DNA of 64,000 bases from positions 1 to 64,000 of the forward strand of contig NZ_JABEBY010000001.1 of assembly GCF_046719765.1 (NCBI RefSeq). Reading direction: 5' to 3'. This document shows positions 24,843 through 34,993 of this stretch, one piece after another. The stretch's first letter is position 1. Every line of letters begins with the position of its first letter. The notes beneath the pieces were generated by a model. The model worked only from the letters and a program-made list of their open reading frames with translations. It ran no database searches and was not told the origin of the DNA. Both the position numbers and the translations under genes were made by a program. This stretch comes from Halonotius sp046719765. Lineage in GTDB: Archaea > Halobacteriota > Halobacteria > Halobacteriales > Haloferacaceae.

Positions 24843-26465
24843 ATGAAGCTCGCGCTGTTCGGCGTCGGCAACGCCGGCACGCGGCTCCTCGATCAGCTGA
24901 TTCTCGCGGAGGACACAACGGGTCGCAACTTCACCGACGGCCATGTGTTGGCGTTCAACACGGCCCCGGCGGCCTTCGAGGCGGCCACGGCGATCCCCGA
25001 GGATCGACAGGTGTTGATCGGTGACACACACCCCGAGGTCACCCATGAGCTCGTTTCCTTCGATCCGGACGATGACACCACCGCCGAGCCCGACACACCG
25101 ACCGATGCGGACTCCGCCGGTGTCGACGGTGATCCGAATCTCGGCGCCACCGTCGCCAGCGACGAACTCCCGGAGATTCGGCGATCGCTAGATCTCGTCG
25201 ACGACACCGAGGTTGACGCGGCGGTCGTCATCGCTGGCCTCGGCGGCGGCACCGGCGCGGGTGCCAGTAGCGTCCTGCTTGAGGAGCTTCAGTCGGTCTA
25301 TGAGATCCCGATCTACGTGCTGGGTGTGTTACCGGCCGCCTCGGAGTCCGATCGGCGGGCGCTCACCGCCGCCCGTGCCGTCCGAACGCTTGTCCCGTTG
25401 GCTGATGCGGTGCTTCCGGTCGACAACGAGGCCTGGCGGCGGAACATCGACCCACTTGACGACCAGTACGAAACGATCAACGAGGATATTGCAACCCGGT
25501 TTGTGTCGCTGTTTGCGGCCGGTGAGGCCGATCCAGCGTCGGTCTCGGAGATGCGGATCGATCCGGCCGACGTGCGGCGCACGCTTGGCGTCGGCGGGCT
25601 GGCCACAATCGGCTATGCAACGGTCGACCTTGATACGGAAAACCGGGGGTTCCTCTATCGGTTGAAGCGGCTTCTCGGGCTCGTTGACGAGGAGCCATCG
25701 GGGCCGACGGATGCGGCGACAATCAAGCAGCTTGTCGGTCGCGCGCTCGGCTCGAAGCTGACGCTTCCCTGTGAGATCACCTCCGCCGATCGCGTGTTGT
25801 TGATTCTTTCGGGGCCGCCGTCGGCCATCTCCCGGAAAGGGTTTGAAACCGGGCGGTATCTCCTTGAGGATGAAACCGGGACGGTCGAGGTGCTTGCCGG
25901 CGACGAGCCGGTGCCCGACGCCGACACGATCACCGCGACCGTGTTGCTCTCGAATGTGACCGACGTGCCGCGGCTGTCGACGATTCAACAGCGGGCCGTC
26001 GACGCGCTGTCGGCCTTTGATGATGAATCCCCGGCTACGTCGACCGGCGAGACCGGCTTCGAGTTCGATGCTGAGACGGATGACAGCACCGAGACGACCG
26101 CTCACGCCGCCGATAGCGATGACGAGACGGCCGATAACGATGACGAGACGGCCGATGACACAACGGGCGAGGCGACAGAGGGTGACGAAGCAACTGGTGC
26201 GACGACAGCTGATGGTGCGACAGCTGACGATGTGACCGACGATGCCACGACAGCCGAAACGGACACCGCCGTCGACGACGATGCCGCATCCACCAGCGAC
26301 ACCGCAACCAACGGCGACGGCGTTGGCGACGATGTGGCGGACACTGACCACACGAGTGATGGCGACCCAGAAACACAGGCTGAAGACAACTCGGAGGCAG
26401 ACGACACGGATGCAGACGACGAGCCACTGATTCCTGATGCTGAGACATCCGACGGCTCGGCCTGA
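24843..26465 (+). CDS. Divergent CetZ-family protein with long acidic tail
   Basis: 540 residues. The first 395 align with the upstream CetZ: GVGNAGTRLLD, GGGTGAGA at 134-141, VDNEAWRRN. The T3 region is replaced by an acidic Asp/Thr/Pro insert (about 72-100). Residues 410-540 are a disordered tail of Asp, Glu, Thr and Ala with a short tandem repeat (DETADND twice, near 26117-26158). It likely co-assembles with or modulates the neighbour. Whether it still binds GTP is uncertain because the T3 loop is altered. Confidence 0.88.
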   Translation: MKLALFGVGNAGTRLLDQLILAEDTTGRNFTDGHVLAFNTAPAAFEAATAIPEDRQVLIGDTHPEVTHELVSFDPDDDTTAEPDTPTDADSAGVDGDPNLGATVASDELPEIRRSLDLVDDTEVDAAVVIAGLGGGTGAGASSVLLEELQSVYEIPIYVLGVLPAASESDRRALTAARAVRTLVPLADAVLPVDNEAWRRNIDPLDDQYETINEDIATRFVSLFAAGEADPASVSEMRIDPADVRRTLGVGGLATIGYATVDLDTENRGFLYRLKRLLGLVDEEPSGPTDAATIKQLVGRALGSKLTLPCEITSADRVLLILSGPPSAISRKGFETGRYLLEDETGTVEVLAGDEPVPDADTITATVLLSNVTDVPRLSTIQQRAVDALSAFDDESPATSTGETGFEFDAETDDSTETTAHAADSDDETADNDDETADDTTGEATEGDEATGATTADGATADDVTDDATTAETDTAVDDDAASTSDTATNGDGVGDDVADTDHTSDGDPETQAEDNSEADDTDADDEPLIPDAETSDGSA

Positions 26466-26596
26466 CAGCGCGGCCAGTCGACGCAGCGACCGCTCGCCGC
26501 GCCACGAAAGACGGAGAGTAGAGCCACACCGGGCAACGGCCCACCTTTCGAGAGCGGCTCCGGTAGGCTGATACCCCCGTGGTCGTATGGGCCGGT

Positions 26597-27934
26597 ATGG
26601 AAGTTCACCTCTCGCCGTCGACCGTTTCGGGGACGGCGCGTGCCCCACCTTCGAAGAGCTACACCCACCGGGCGATCCTGGCGGCCGGCTACAGTGATGA
26701 GGCGACCATCTACGACGCCCTCGACAGTGCCGATCCGCGGGCGACCCAACGGGCAGTCACCGCCTTCGGCGGCGATGTCACAACGGTCGGCGACGACGGT
26801 GCCTTGCGGATCACGGGCTTTGACGGGACGCCCTATGTCCCGGACGATGTCATCGACTGCGGCAACAGCGGAACGACGATGCGGCTGGTCACCGCGACCG
26901 CCGCCCTCGCCGATGGGCTCACCGTGTTGACGGGCGATGACTCCCTTCGCTCGCGGCCACAGGGGCCGCTGTTGGCCGCCCTCTCAGATTTGGATGCCTG
27001 CGCCGAGAGCACCCGCAACAACGGGCAGGCCCCGCTTGTCGTCGGCGACTCGCTTGACGGCGGGACGGTCGCCATCCCGGGCGACATCTCCTCGCAGTAT
27101 ATCTCGGCGTTGCTCATGGCCGGGGCGGTCACCGACGAGGGGATCGAACTTGAGCTCACGACAGATCTCAAATCCGCGCCGTACGTCGATATCACCCTAG
27201 AGGTGCTCGACGACTTCGGCGTCACGGCCGAACCGGTCGGCACCAACGGCGAGGACGGTGTCCGCTCGGCTGGGGCGGACGGGTTCGTCGTCGAGGGCGG
27301 CCAGGAGTACGCGCCGGCCGGCGGCGAATACCACGTTCCCGGCGACTTCTCCTCGATGTCCTACCTGCTGGCTGCGGGGGCAGTCGCCGCAGCCGACGGC
27401 CGGTCGGTCGTCGTCGAGGGGGCTCGGCCGAGCGCGCAGGGCGACAGCGCGATCGTCGAGGTGCTTGATCGGATGGGTGCCGACATCTCGTGGGACAAAG
27501 CCGCAGGCGAGATCACCGTCTCGCGGTCGTCGTTGTCGGGGACGACCGTCGACGTTGGCAACACGCCGGATTTGTTGCCGACGATCGCCGTGCTTGGGGC
27601 GGTTGCCGACGGCGACACCGTTATCGAAAACTGCGAACACGTTCGCTACAAGGAGACCGATCGCGTGAGCGCGATGGCGACGGAGCTCGAAACGCTCGGC
27701 GCGTCAGTCACCGAGGAGCAGGCGACGCTGACGATTCACGGCGACGACTCCGAACTCGCCGGCGCGACCGTCCAAGGGTATCACGATCACCGTGTGATCA
27801 TGTCGCTGGCGGTTGCCGGCCTTGTTGCCGACGGCGACACAACGGTGACCGGTGCCGACCACGTTGCCGTCTCGTTCCCCAACTTTTTCGATGTGTTGTC
27901 GGAGCTGGGTGCCGCCATCGATCGCTCCGAGTAG
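26597..27934 (+). CDS. aroA: 5-Enolpyruvylshikimate-3-phosphate synthase
   Basis: 445 residues from the ATG at 26597. PPSKSYTHRAILAAGYSDEATI, DCGNSGTTMRLVTATAAL, LRSRPQGPLLAAL and CEHVRYKETDRVSAMATEL are the shikimate-3-phosphate and PEP binding motifs. It is the sixth step of the shikimate pathway to aromatic amino acids. aroC, the next step, lies 0.7 kb downstream on the same strand. Confidence 0.96.
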   Translation: MEVHLSPSTVSGTARAPPSKSYTHRAILAAGYSDEATIYDALDSADPRATQRAVTAFGGDVTTVGDDGALRITGFDGTPYVPDDVIDCGNSGTTMRLVTATAALADGLTVLTGDDSLRSRPQGPLLAALSDLDACAESTRNNGQAPLVVGDSLDGGTVAIPGDISSQYISALLMAGAVTDEGIELELTTDLKSAPYVDITLEVLDDFGVTAEPVGTNGEDGVRSAGADGFVVEGGQEYAPAGGEYHVPGDFSSMSYLLAAGAVAAADGRSVVVEGARPSAQGDSAIVEVLDRMGADISWDKAAGEITVSRSSLSGTTVDVGNTPDLLPTIAVLGAVADGDTVIENCEHVRYKETDRVSAMATELETLGASVTEEQATLTIHGDDSELAGATVQGYHDHRVIMSLAVAGLVADGDTTVTGADHVAVSFPNFFDVLSELGAAIDRSE

Positions 27935-27976
27935 TCGCCCCAGCACGCTTTTGTCATCGCTCGCGCTGTAGCCGAT

Positions 27977-28591
27977 ATGGATCCGGCCGGTGGACTGACG
28001 CTGCTGACCGCAGGGGGTGCGGGGCTTCCGGAGCCCGCGGAGCTTGTTGCTGTTGGTGATCTTGTGGTACGCGTCATTGCTGCCATCAGTTATCTGTCGG
28101 TAACGCTGTTCGTCGGCGCAATGCTGGTCTCCAACGCCGGCGAGCGAACCCGCGCGGTCGGCGAGGCGGTTCGACAGCAGCCGATCGAAACCGGGGGGTT
28201 CGGTGTTGGAACGGTCATCATCTGCGTGGCCGGCTATCTCCTCGTGGGTGTTACTGCTGCGGGGCTCGCCGAGCTTGGCGCGCCCGCCCAGGTCGGGATC
28301 CTCGTGTTGCTCCCGCTGGTTGTCGGCGTGATCGGCCTTGTCATTGCGACCGCGCTTGGACAGCTCGTCGTCGGCATTATCCTCTTGGCTCGGTTCAGCG
28401 AGGACGGCCGACCGAATCTCTGGGGGGCACTCATCGTTGGGACGGCTGTCGTGGGGGTAGCGGCGATCCTCCCGGCCGGCAACCTGGTTGGGGTCGCCGC
28501 AACCGTGCTGGCGATCGGTGGCGTCGCCCGTCCAGCATGGCGCGCCACCCGCGGCCGCCGTTCGACCCTCCGGGAGCGGCTGTTGGAGTGA
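27977..28591 (+). CDS. Polytopic membrane protein between aroA and aroC
   Basis: 204 residues with about five membrane helices (AAISYLSVTLFVGAMLV, GTVIICVAGYLLVGVTAAGL, VGILVLLPLVVGVIGLVIATALGQLVVGIILLA, ALIVGTAVVGVAAILPAGNLVGVAATVLAI) and a basic tail. No family recognised. Spacing of 42 and 54 bases to its neighbours suggests one transcript with the aro genes. Confidence 0.78.
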   Translation: MDPAGGLTLLTAGGAGLPEPAELVAVGDLVVRVIAAISYLSVTLFVGAMLVSNAGERTRAVGEAVRQQPIETGGFGVGTVIICVAGYLLVGVTAAGLAELGAPAQVGILVLLPLVVGVIGLVIATALGQLVVGIILLARFSEDGRPNLWGALIVGTAVVGVAAILPAGNLVGVAATVLAIGGVARPAWRATRGRRSTLRERLLE

Positions 28592-28645
28592 GCACGCTGC
28601 CGACGTACTGCAAGGTTCAAATGCGCCGGGGCCTAGAGGCCGATA

Positions 28646-29833
28646 ATGAACGGCAATCGGTTCGGTCGGCTCTTTCAGGTGACGACCTACGGCGAGAGCC
28701 ACGGGACGGCGATGGGCGTGACGATCAGCGGCTGTCCGGCCGGGGTTGACCTCGACACTGAGGCGGTGCAGGCGGAGCTCGACCGCCGCAAGCCCGGCCA
28801 GTCGATGATCACGACCTCCCGCGGTGAGCCCGACGACGTGACGATCAACTCCGGGCTGCAGGACGGCTACACAACCGGCACACCGATCGGGATGGTCATC
28901 GAGAACAAGGACGCCCGCTCGGGGAAGTACGAACCCTTTATTACCGCACCGCGACCCTCACACGGCGACTACACCTACTCCGCAAAATTCGGGACGCGGA
29001 ACTGGGGTGGCGGCGGGCGCTCCTCGGCCCGCGAAACGGTCAACTGGGTTGCCGCCGGCGCGGTCGCCAAACAGGTACTTGAGCAGAGTGAGTACGACGT
29101 ACAGGTCAAAGCGCACGTCAACCAGGTCGGCGACATCGAGGCACCCCCGGTCAGCTTCGAGGAGATGCTCGAACACACCGAGAACAACGAGGTGCGGTGT
29201 GCCCACCCCGAGACGGCCGAGGAGATGCGGGATGCGATCGACGAATACCAGCAGGAAGGCGACTCGATCGGCGGCTCGGTGTACTTCGAGTGTCGCGGCG
29301 TTCCGCGTGGACTCGGCGCGCCACGATTTGACTCCTTCCCGTCGCGGCTCGGGCGGGCGATGTTTGCGATCCCGGCGACGACGGCCTTCCAGTTCGGCAA
29401 GGGGCGTGACGCCCGAACGATGCGCGGCAGCGAGCGCAACGAGGACTGGGAATTTGATGACGGCGACCACCCCGAAACCGTCAGCGAGGAGGGCGATCCC
29501 GTTCCCGTCGGCAACGATCACGGCGGCCTTCAGGGTGGGATCACGACCGGTGAACCCATCTACGGCGAGGCGACCTGGCACGCGCCGACGAGTATCCCGA
29601 AAGAACAGACCACGGCCGACTGGGAGACCGGCGAGCGCAAGGATGTCCAGGTCGTCGGCCGCCACGACCCGGTGTTGATGCCGCGGGCCGTGCCGGTTGT
29701 CGAGGCGATGCTGAACCTGACGATTCTGGACTTCATGCTTTTGGATGGCCGGCTCAACCCCGATCGGCTTGATGATCAACCGGGCGAGTACGACACCGAC
29801 TACCATCCACGTAGCCCGGACAACATAGAGTAG
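28646..29833 (+). CDS. aroC: Chorismate synthase
   Basis: 395 residues. GNRFGRLFQVTTYGESHGTAMGVTISGCPAGV, RTNWGGGGRSSARET-like GTRNWGGGGRSSARETVNWVAAGAVAK and GNDHGGLQGGITTGEPI are the FMN and EPSP binding signatures. It forms chorismate, the branch point to Phe, Tyr, Trp and menaquinone. Confidence 0.97.
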   Translation: MNGNRFGRLFQVTTYGESHGTAMGVTISGCPAGVDLDTEAVQAELDRRKPGQSMITTSRGEPDDVTINSGLQDGYTTGTPIGMVIENKDARSGKYEPFITAPRPSHGDYTYSAKFGTRNWGGGGRSSARETVNWVAAGAVAKQVLEQSEYDVQVKAHVNQVGDIEAPPVSFEEMLEHTENNEVRCAHPETAEEMRDAIDEYQQEGDSIGGSVYFECRGVPRGLGAPRFDSFPSRLGRAMFAIPATTAFQFGKGRDARTMRGSERNEDWEFDDGDHPETVSEEGDPVPVGNDHGGLQGGITTGEPIYGEATWHAPTSIPKEQTTADWETGERKDVQVVGRHDPVLMPRAVPVVEAMLNLTILDFMLLDGRLNPDRLDDQPGEYDTDYHPRSPDNIE

Positions 29834-30208
29834 TTGACGGCGACCACACCTCTTTTTCGTTGTTGTCGGGAAAATATATCATACTGTTGACTACATTTCG
29901 ATCGCCGTTGAGCCATCCAGGCGTGAGCGGCACACCGCCTCCTCGCACCCCATTGGTTCAGCGAGGGACAGCTGTGAGTGCCGACCGGCGAGACGCGCGT
30001 GATTGTGATCGCCGGACAACCGGTTTTTGCTTCCGAACACAACCCTGGTTGGAGATTGTGGAATACGCCGAAAACAGCTCGCTCATGAACGAATATCCAC
30101 AATTATAGGTTCTTAATGATCTTTCCTTGCTAATGCATAGCAAACTCTTTTACCCGGGGCTAGCATTCTCTTCATACTAGTGGCCCAGTGGGGCCGTGAC
30201 AGCAACCT
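29834..30208. other. Intergenic region upstream of porA
   Basis: 375 bases without a convincing gene, clearly richer in A+T than its flanks. CTTTTAC near 30148-30154 is a weak TATA-like box 55 bases before porA. I saw no repeat or stable hairpin of note. Confidence 0.5.
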
Positions 30209-32107
30209 ATGACTGATAACGAATTCATCTGGCGAATTGCCGGCGGCTCCGGAGACGGGATCGCCTCAACGAGTCAGAACTTTGCCAAAGCGTTGATGCG
30301 TTCGGGCTTGGACGTATTCACACACCGACACTATCCCTCGCGGATCCGTGGTGGCCACACCTACACCGAGGTACGTGCCGCAGCGGAACCGGTCAAATCC
30401 CGTGGCGACGGCTATAATTTCCTGCTGGCGCTGGGCGATTCGTTCGCTCGCAACCCACAGGAGGATGCCTACTACGGCAACGAGGAGATCAAACCGCTCA
30501 CGGAGAATCTTGATGAGCTTCGAGAGGGCGGCGTCATCGTCTACGACTCGGGGCTGCTCGATGCGAGCGAGATCGACGACTTCGACGCCCGTGTCGAGGA
30601 AAACAACTGGCACGTCTACGACATCGATCTCCGGAACATGGCTCGGGATGTCGGCCGTGAGGTCATGCGCAACACCGCCGGCGTCGGCGTGACCTGCGCG
30701 CTGGCCGGCATCGACCTCCACTGGATCGAGGAGCTCATGTCGGATGCGATGCCCGACAAGATCCTCGAACCAAACCTCGAGATCCTCAACAAGGCCCACG
30801 ACATGGTCATCGAGGAGTACGATGTCGACGCCAACGATGTGACGGTGCCGGAGGGCAGCCACGACGAGGAGCAGGTGCTCATGTCGGGCTCCGACGCCAT
30901 CGCCTACGGCTCCCTCGATGAGGGCTGTCGGTTCATCGCGGGCTACCCGATGACGCCGTGGACCGAGGTCTTCACCATCATGTGCCAAAACCTCCCGGAG
31001 GTCGGCGGGATCTCCGAGCAGGTCGAAGATGAGATCGCGGCGGCCGCCCTCGCGGTCGGGGCGAGCCACGCCGGCGCGAAGGCGATGTCCGGCTCCTCCG
31101 GCGGCGGCTTCGCGCTGATGAGCGAACCGCTTGGCCTTGCCGAGATGACCGAAACGCCGGTCGTCCTCATCGAGGCGATGCGGGCCGGTCCATCGACCGG
31201 GATGCCGACGAAACCCGAACAGGCGGATCTCGAACACGTGCTGTACACCTCACAGGGTGACTCCCAGCGCGTTGTCTTCGCACCCGGAACTGTCGAAGAG
31301 GCCTACACGCAGACGCGGCGGGCCTTCCAGATCGCCTACGAGTACCAGATCCCGGCGATCGTCCTCTACGATCAGAAGCTCGGCGGCGAGCTCGTCAGCC
31401 TCCCGGCCTCCCACTTCGATGAGGAGCCCAACCCCTCGCTTGGCTCGACGCTGACCGAGGCCGAGCTCGAAGAGGCACCCCACGACGACAGCGGGAAGTA
31501 CAGCCGCTTCCAGCATGATGTCGAAGACGGCGTCAGCCCGCGGTCGATCCCCGGTCAGAAGGGTGGTCGCTTCCTTGCGACAGGCAACGAACACACCCCT
31601 GAGGGGCATATCGCCGAAACGCCGTCGAACCGTGTCGCCCAGATGGATCGGCGAACCGAGAAGCTCGAAGCCATCGCGGCCGATCTGGTCGCCCAAGACG
31701 AGAGCCACCAGACCCACTACGGGCCCGAGGAGGCCACCTACGGCCTGATGACCTTCGGCAGCCAGCAGGGCACCGTCGAGGAGGCCGTCGATATGCTCAA
31801 CGACCAGGGGTATTCGGTGAAGGCCCTCGGCGTCTCCGATATGGCCCCCTACCCGGTCGAAGAGGTCAGCGAGTTCATCGAGAGCGTCGACGAGGTGCTC
31901 GTCGTCGAGATGAACGCCTCCGCGCAGTTCCGCGGCCTCACCCAGAAGGAACTCGGCAAGTACGGCGAGAAACTGTCGAGTCTCCTCAAGTACAACGGCA
32001 ACCCCTTCGAGCCCCTCGACATCGTTGACGGGTTCGAGACAACGATCATCGAGGGTGGCGAACTCTCCGCCCCCGAGACCAAATTCGTTCCAGCAGCAGG
32101 TGATTAA
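30209..32107 (+). CDS. porA: Pyruvate:ferredoxin oxidoreductase, fused gamma-alpha subunit
   Basis: 632 residues. The gamma domain is first (IAGGSGDGIASTSQNFAKALMRSGLDVFTHRHYPSRIRGGHT), then the alpha domain with YPMTPWTE in place of YPITPSTE, and ISEQVEDEIAAAALAVGASHAGAKAMSGSSGGGFALM. It oxidises a 2-oxoacid to acyl-CoA, reducing ferredoxin; archaeal halophiles use this instead of pyruvate dehydrogenase. The size pair 632/312 fits the pyruvate enzyme better than the smaller 2-oxoglutarate one, but substrate is inferred. The beta gene starts two bases after the stop. Confidence 0.82.
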   Translation: MTDNEFIWRIAGGSGDGIASTSQNFAKALMRSGLDVFTHRHYPSRIRGGHTYTEVRAAAEPVKSRGDGYNFLLALGDSFARNPQEDAYYGNEEIKPLTENLDELREGGVIVYDSGLLDASEIDDFDARVEENNWHVYDIDLRNMARDVGREVMRNTAGVGVTCALAGIDLHWIEELMSDAMPDKILEPNLEILNKAHDMVIEEYDVDANDVTVPEGSHDEEQVLMSGSDAIAYGSLDEGCRFIAGYPMTPWTEVFTIMCQNLPEVGGISEQVEDEIAAAALAVGASHAGAKAMSGSSGGGFALMSEPLGLAEMTETPVVLIEAMRAGPSTGMPTKPEQADLEHVLYTSQGDSQRVVFAPGTVEEAYTQTRRAFQIAYEYQIPAIVLYDQKLGGELVSLPASHFDEEPNPSLGSTLTEAELEEAPHDDSGKYSRFQHDVEDGVSPRSIPGQKGGRFLATGNEHTPEGHIAETPSNRVAQMDRRTEKLEAIAADLVAQDESHQTHYGPEEATYGLMTFGSQQGTVEEAVDMLNDQGYSVKALGVSDMAPYPVEEVSEFIESVDEVLVVEMNASAQFRGLTQKELGKYGEKLSSLLKYNGNPFEPLDIVDGFETTIIEGGELSAPETKFVPAAGD

Positions 32108-32109
32108 CC

Positions 32110-33048
32110 ATGAGTGCATTCTCAGCCATCGGTGACGGACAGCCAACTGATCAAGACGACTACACGCCGGAACTCGAACCGCAGGCCACGTGGTGTCCCG
32201 GCTGCGGTGACTTCGGTGTCCTCAAGGCACTGAAGGGTGCCGCCGAGGAGCTTGGCAAATCCCCCGAGGAGATGCTGCTGTGTACCGGAATCGGCTGCTC
32301 GGGGAAGCTCAACAGCTACTTCGACAGCTACGGATTCCACACCATCCACGGTCGCTCGCTGCCGGTTGCGCGGGCGGCCAAACTCGCAAACCCTGGCGTC
32401 GAAGTGATCGCCGCCGGCGGCGACGGTGACGGCTACGGGATCGGCGGGAACCACTTCATGCACACCGCCCGCGAGAACCACGATATGACCTACATCGTGT
32501 TCAACAACGAGATCTTCGGCCTCACGAAGGGCCAGACCTCGCCGACGAGCCCGAAGGGTCACAAATCGAAAACCCAGCCCTCCGGCAGCGCGAAGGAGCC
32601 GCTTCGCCCGCTCAGCCTTGCGCTGAACGCCGGCGCGTCCTACGTTGCCCGCACCGCCGCGGTCAACCCCAACCAGGCCAAGGAGATCCTCGTCGAAGCG
32701 ATGGAACACGATGGGTTCGCCCACGTCGATTTCCTCACGCAGTGTCCGACATGGAACAAGGACGCCAAGCAGTACGTCCCCTACATCGATGTCAACGACT
32801 CCGACGACTACGAGTTCGACAAAACCGATCGGCGTGAGGCCGCCGACATGATGGCCGAAACCGAGAACGCCCTCCACGAGGGGAAGGTGCTCACCGGTCG
32901 GTACTACGTCGACAACGATCGGATCTCCTACACCGAAGAGAAACAGGCGATCGGCGAGATGCCCGAGGAGCCGCTGGCCGAGCGGTACTTCGATGACTCC
33001 TACGAGTGGGAGCGTTCCGCCGACCTATTCCTCGACAAACACAAGTAA
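32110..33048 (+). CDS. porB: Pyruvate:ferredoxin oxidoreductase beta subunit
   Basis: 312 residues. WCPGCGDFGVLKAL and CTGIGCSGK supply [4Fe-4S] cysteines. GGDGDGYGIGGNHFMHTARENHDMTYIVFNNEIFGLTKGQTSPTS is the thiamine diphosphate and magnesium site. It is the catalytic partner of the preceding gene. Confidence 0.85.
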   Translation: MSAFSAIGDGQPTDQDDYTPELEPQATWCPGCGDFGVLKALKGAAEELGKSPEEMLLCTGIGCSGKLNSYFDSYGFHTIHGRSLPVARAAKLANPGVEVIAAGGDGDGYGIGGNHFMHTARENHDMTYIVFNNEIFGLTKGQTSPTSPKGHKSKTQPSGSAKEPLRPLSLALNAGASYVARTAAVNPNQAKEILVEAMEHDGFAHVDFLTQCPTWNKDAKQYVPYIDVNDSDDYEFDKTDRREAADMMAETENALHEGKVLTGRYYVDNDRISYTEEKQAIGEMPEEPLAERYFDDSYEWERSADLFLDKHK

Positions 33049-33128
33049 ACTGTCACGGCGGCGTTTACGCAGTCCAAATCGCTTTTTCGGTTCGCAAGGT
33101 ATTTTTTCATCGAAACGAAACAATACGT

Positions 33129-33557
33129 ATGAGCACGACAGCGACGGAAGATCGTATTCTCTCCGTGTTGGAGGATGACGCTCAGGCCTCCTACGCCGAG
33201 ATCGCCGAGCGGGCCGAGGTGTCGAAGCCCACGGTGCGAAAGTATATCCAACAGCTCGAAGAGGAGGGTGTGATCGTCGGCTACTCCGCCGAGGTCGACC
33301 CAAAGAAGCTCTCCTCACAGAGCATCGCCATGGTCGGTGTCGACGTTGCCAGTGATCTCTACGTTGAGGCGACACGGGCGCTCAAAGGGTTGGAGTCGAT
33401 CGAGGCGTTGTACAGCTCCTCGGGCGACCACATGTTGATGGCGGAGGTTCGGGCTCAAGACGGTGACTCCCTTGGCGACGTGATCAGCGAAGAGATCCTC
33501 TCTATTGAGGGCGTTACCGCCGCCCATCCCTCGTTTTTGCAGGAACGACTCAAATAA
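33129..33557 (+). CDS. Lrp/AsnC-family transcription regulator
   Basis: 142 residues from the ATG at 33129, preferred over the frame from 33006 because the HTH begins at once (ATEDRILSVLEDDAQASYAEIAERAEVSKPTVRKYIQQLEEEG). A RAM-type effector domain follows. Its place 80 bases after porB suggests control of porAB or of central carbon flux. Effector unknown. Confidence 0.88.
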   Translation: MSTTATEDRILSVLEDDAQASYAEIAERAEVSKPTVRKYIQQLEEEGVIVGYSAEVDPKKLSSQSIAMVGVDVASDLYVEATRALKGLESIEALYSSSGDHMLMAEVRAQDGDSLGDVISEEILSIEGVTAAHPSFLQERLK

Positions 33558-34600
33558 CCACCCGGGGCTGTTTGTTTCGCTTACTTCAAACTTGGCGGCG
33601 CGACTCGGCACAGATTCTGTATAGCAGTATAGAATTTATATGTTGGTCGCCGGACGATCCAGATCCACACACGCTCGTGCTCTCAGTACGCACGGACTAC
33701 CGATCGGAACAGAGAACGTACGACATCGACCGGCTTGACATCACCAATGTCGCTTGTGGGCCATTGATACCGGTGTTATGCGGATGAATACCGAAGTGGT
33801 ACCCCACGCGAGCATATCGGGTAAGCTCAGCCATAAGAGAGAGAACAACAGCGATGTCGTTCCTCACAAGAGACGAAGGGGGCGAGCGACGGACGACAGG
33901 TGGGTGATTCGGTTCCCACGCGAACGGTGGGATCATCGTTGCCAGGCTGTGCAGTTGGGCGACGGCCAAACTGCCTCCCGGAGGAAAATCCACCAAGGAA
34001 AGCGATCCTCAGGCACAGACCGTAGCGCGATTGTCGACAACCTGCTGTGCAGTTCCTCCTCATCGTGATCGTGCAGTTGGCGTGACTCCGACCCGATCAG
34101 CGAGAGTGTGACATTATGGCCTCGATGCTGCTGGCGGTGTGATCGCGGGTCGGTGGTGATTGATACTACCCTGTCGTGGGCGATCGTAGTCGACGACCAC
34201 GACGAGAACAAGCCCACAGTGACTGCGGCGAGCCAACAGTAGCAACGCGTTCAGAAGCCTGAGTCAAGCGGAGCCGATACACGCGGGCCACCACTCAACG
34301 CTTGCCAACCAGCGGCCACAGTTGATGCGGCTGCTGCTTGAAGCAAACGGCAGGAACCAGGATCGAGATCGGTTCAATAACTCAGCGGTACCACCAGCTA
34401 TCTCACAGCGGGACAGGTGGATACCACTGAACTGGCTCTATCACTCGACAATTCTTTTCGGTTAGGTTGTGTGTATAGTAAGGTTATTCTGCCGCATCAC
34501 ACACAGCTTACGGTCTATAGTGTGTATAGAATAGCGCATAAAATCCCTTATCAGCGCCAGTGTGGGTAGATTCAAGTAGCTGTTTTGCATACCCTGTTCC
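33558..34600. other. Gene-poor 1-kb region upstream of a recombinase pair
   Basis: No frame here looks like a full haloarchaeal gene; the available ones are rich in Arg, Ser and His like noise. One stretch near 34155-34240 reads acidic (VIDTTLSWAIVVDDHDENKPTV) and may be the remnant of a gene. The motif GTATAGAAT occurs at 33627-33635 and 34524-34532, and GTGTGTATAG at 34469-34478 and 34520-34529. TCTATA-GTGTG-TATAGA at 34514-34530 is a perfect inverted repeat just upstream of the next gene and may be an operator or att-like site. Confidence 0.5.
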
Positions 34601-34993
34601 ATGGCTGCTGACGACCAAAGTGACCGAGCGCGTGTCGTCACCTACGTCCCGACACGACAAAAAACCGAGTGGACAGAACACGCCGACAAGCTGGGCATGA
34701 GTCAGGCGGAGTTCGTCCGGACGATGGTGCAAGCCGGCCGGAAGGATTTCACAGTTGAATCAACCGGGGCTGTGGAGCCCGCTTCTGACCCCACAGACCC
34801 CTGGGGTGACGACCTCGAAACACGGGTGCTGGAGGCTCTCGAATCGAACGGGTCGCTGTCCTGGGAGCAGCTGGTCGAGACGCTTTCAGGCGACTTCGAA
34901 GACCGCCTCGAATCCTGTCTCGATTCGCTGCAAGCTGACGACCGAATCCGCTACAGCGGCCGCAACGACGGCTACACGAGGGTCGATCCATGA
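34601..34993 (+). CDS. Small DNA-binding protein coupled to recombinase
   Basis: 130 residues. The N-terminus (RVVTYVPTRQKTEWTEHADKLGMSQAEFVRTMVQAGRKDF) looks like a ribbon-helix-helix domain. The C-terminus (LETRVLEALESNGSLSWEQLVETLSGDFEDRLESCLDSLQADDRIRYSG) is a winged-helix. Its stop overlaps the start of the recombinase by four bases. Such pairs are widespread in haloarchaea; it probably regulates or assists the recombinase. Confidence 0.8.
   Translation: MAADDQSDRARVVTYVPTRQKTEWTEHADKLGMSQAEFVRTMVQAGRKDFTVESTGAVEPASDPTDPWGDDLETRVLEALESNGSLSWEQLVETLSGDFEDRLESCLDSLQADDRIRYSGRNDGYTRVDP

Noticed and set aside
26100..26165. Microsatellite or CRISPR-like repeat
   Set aside because: The repeated units are adjacent, in frame and code for the acidic tail of the second CetZ; there are no spacers.
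33754..34068. A 104-codon frame in the 1-kb gap
   Set aside because: Its product is rich in Arg, Lys and Ser with no hydrophobic core, quite unlike acidic haloarchaeal proteins, and there is no upstream promoter.
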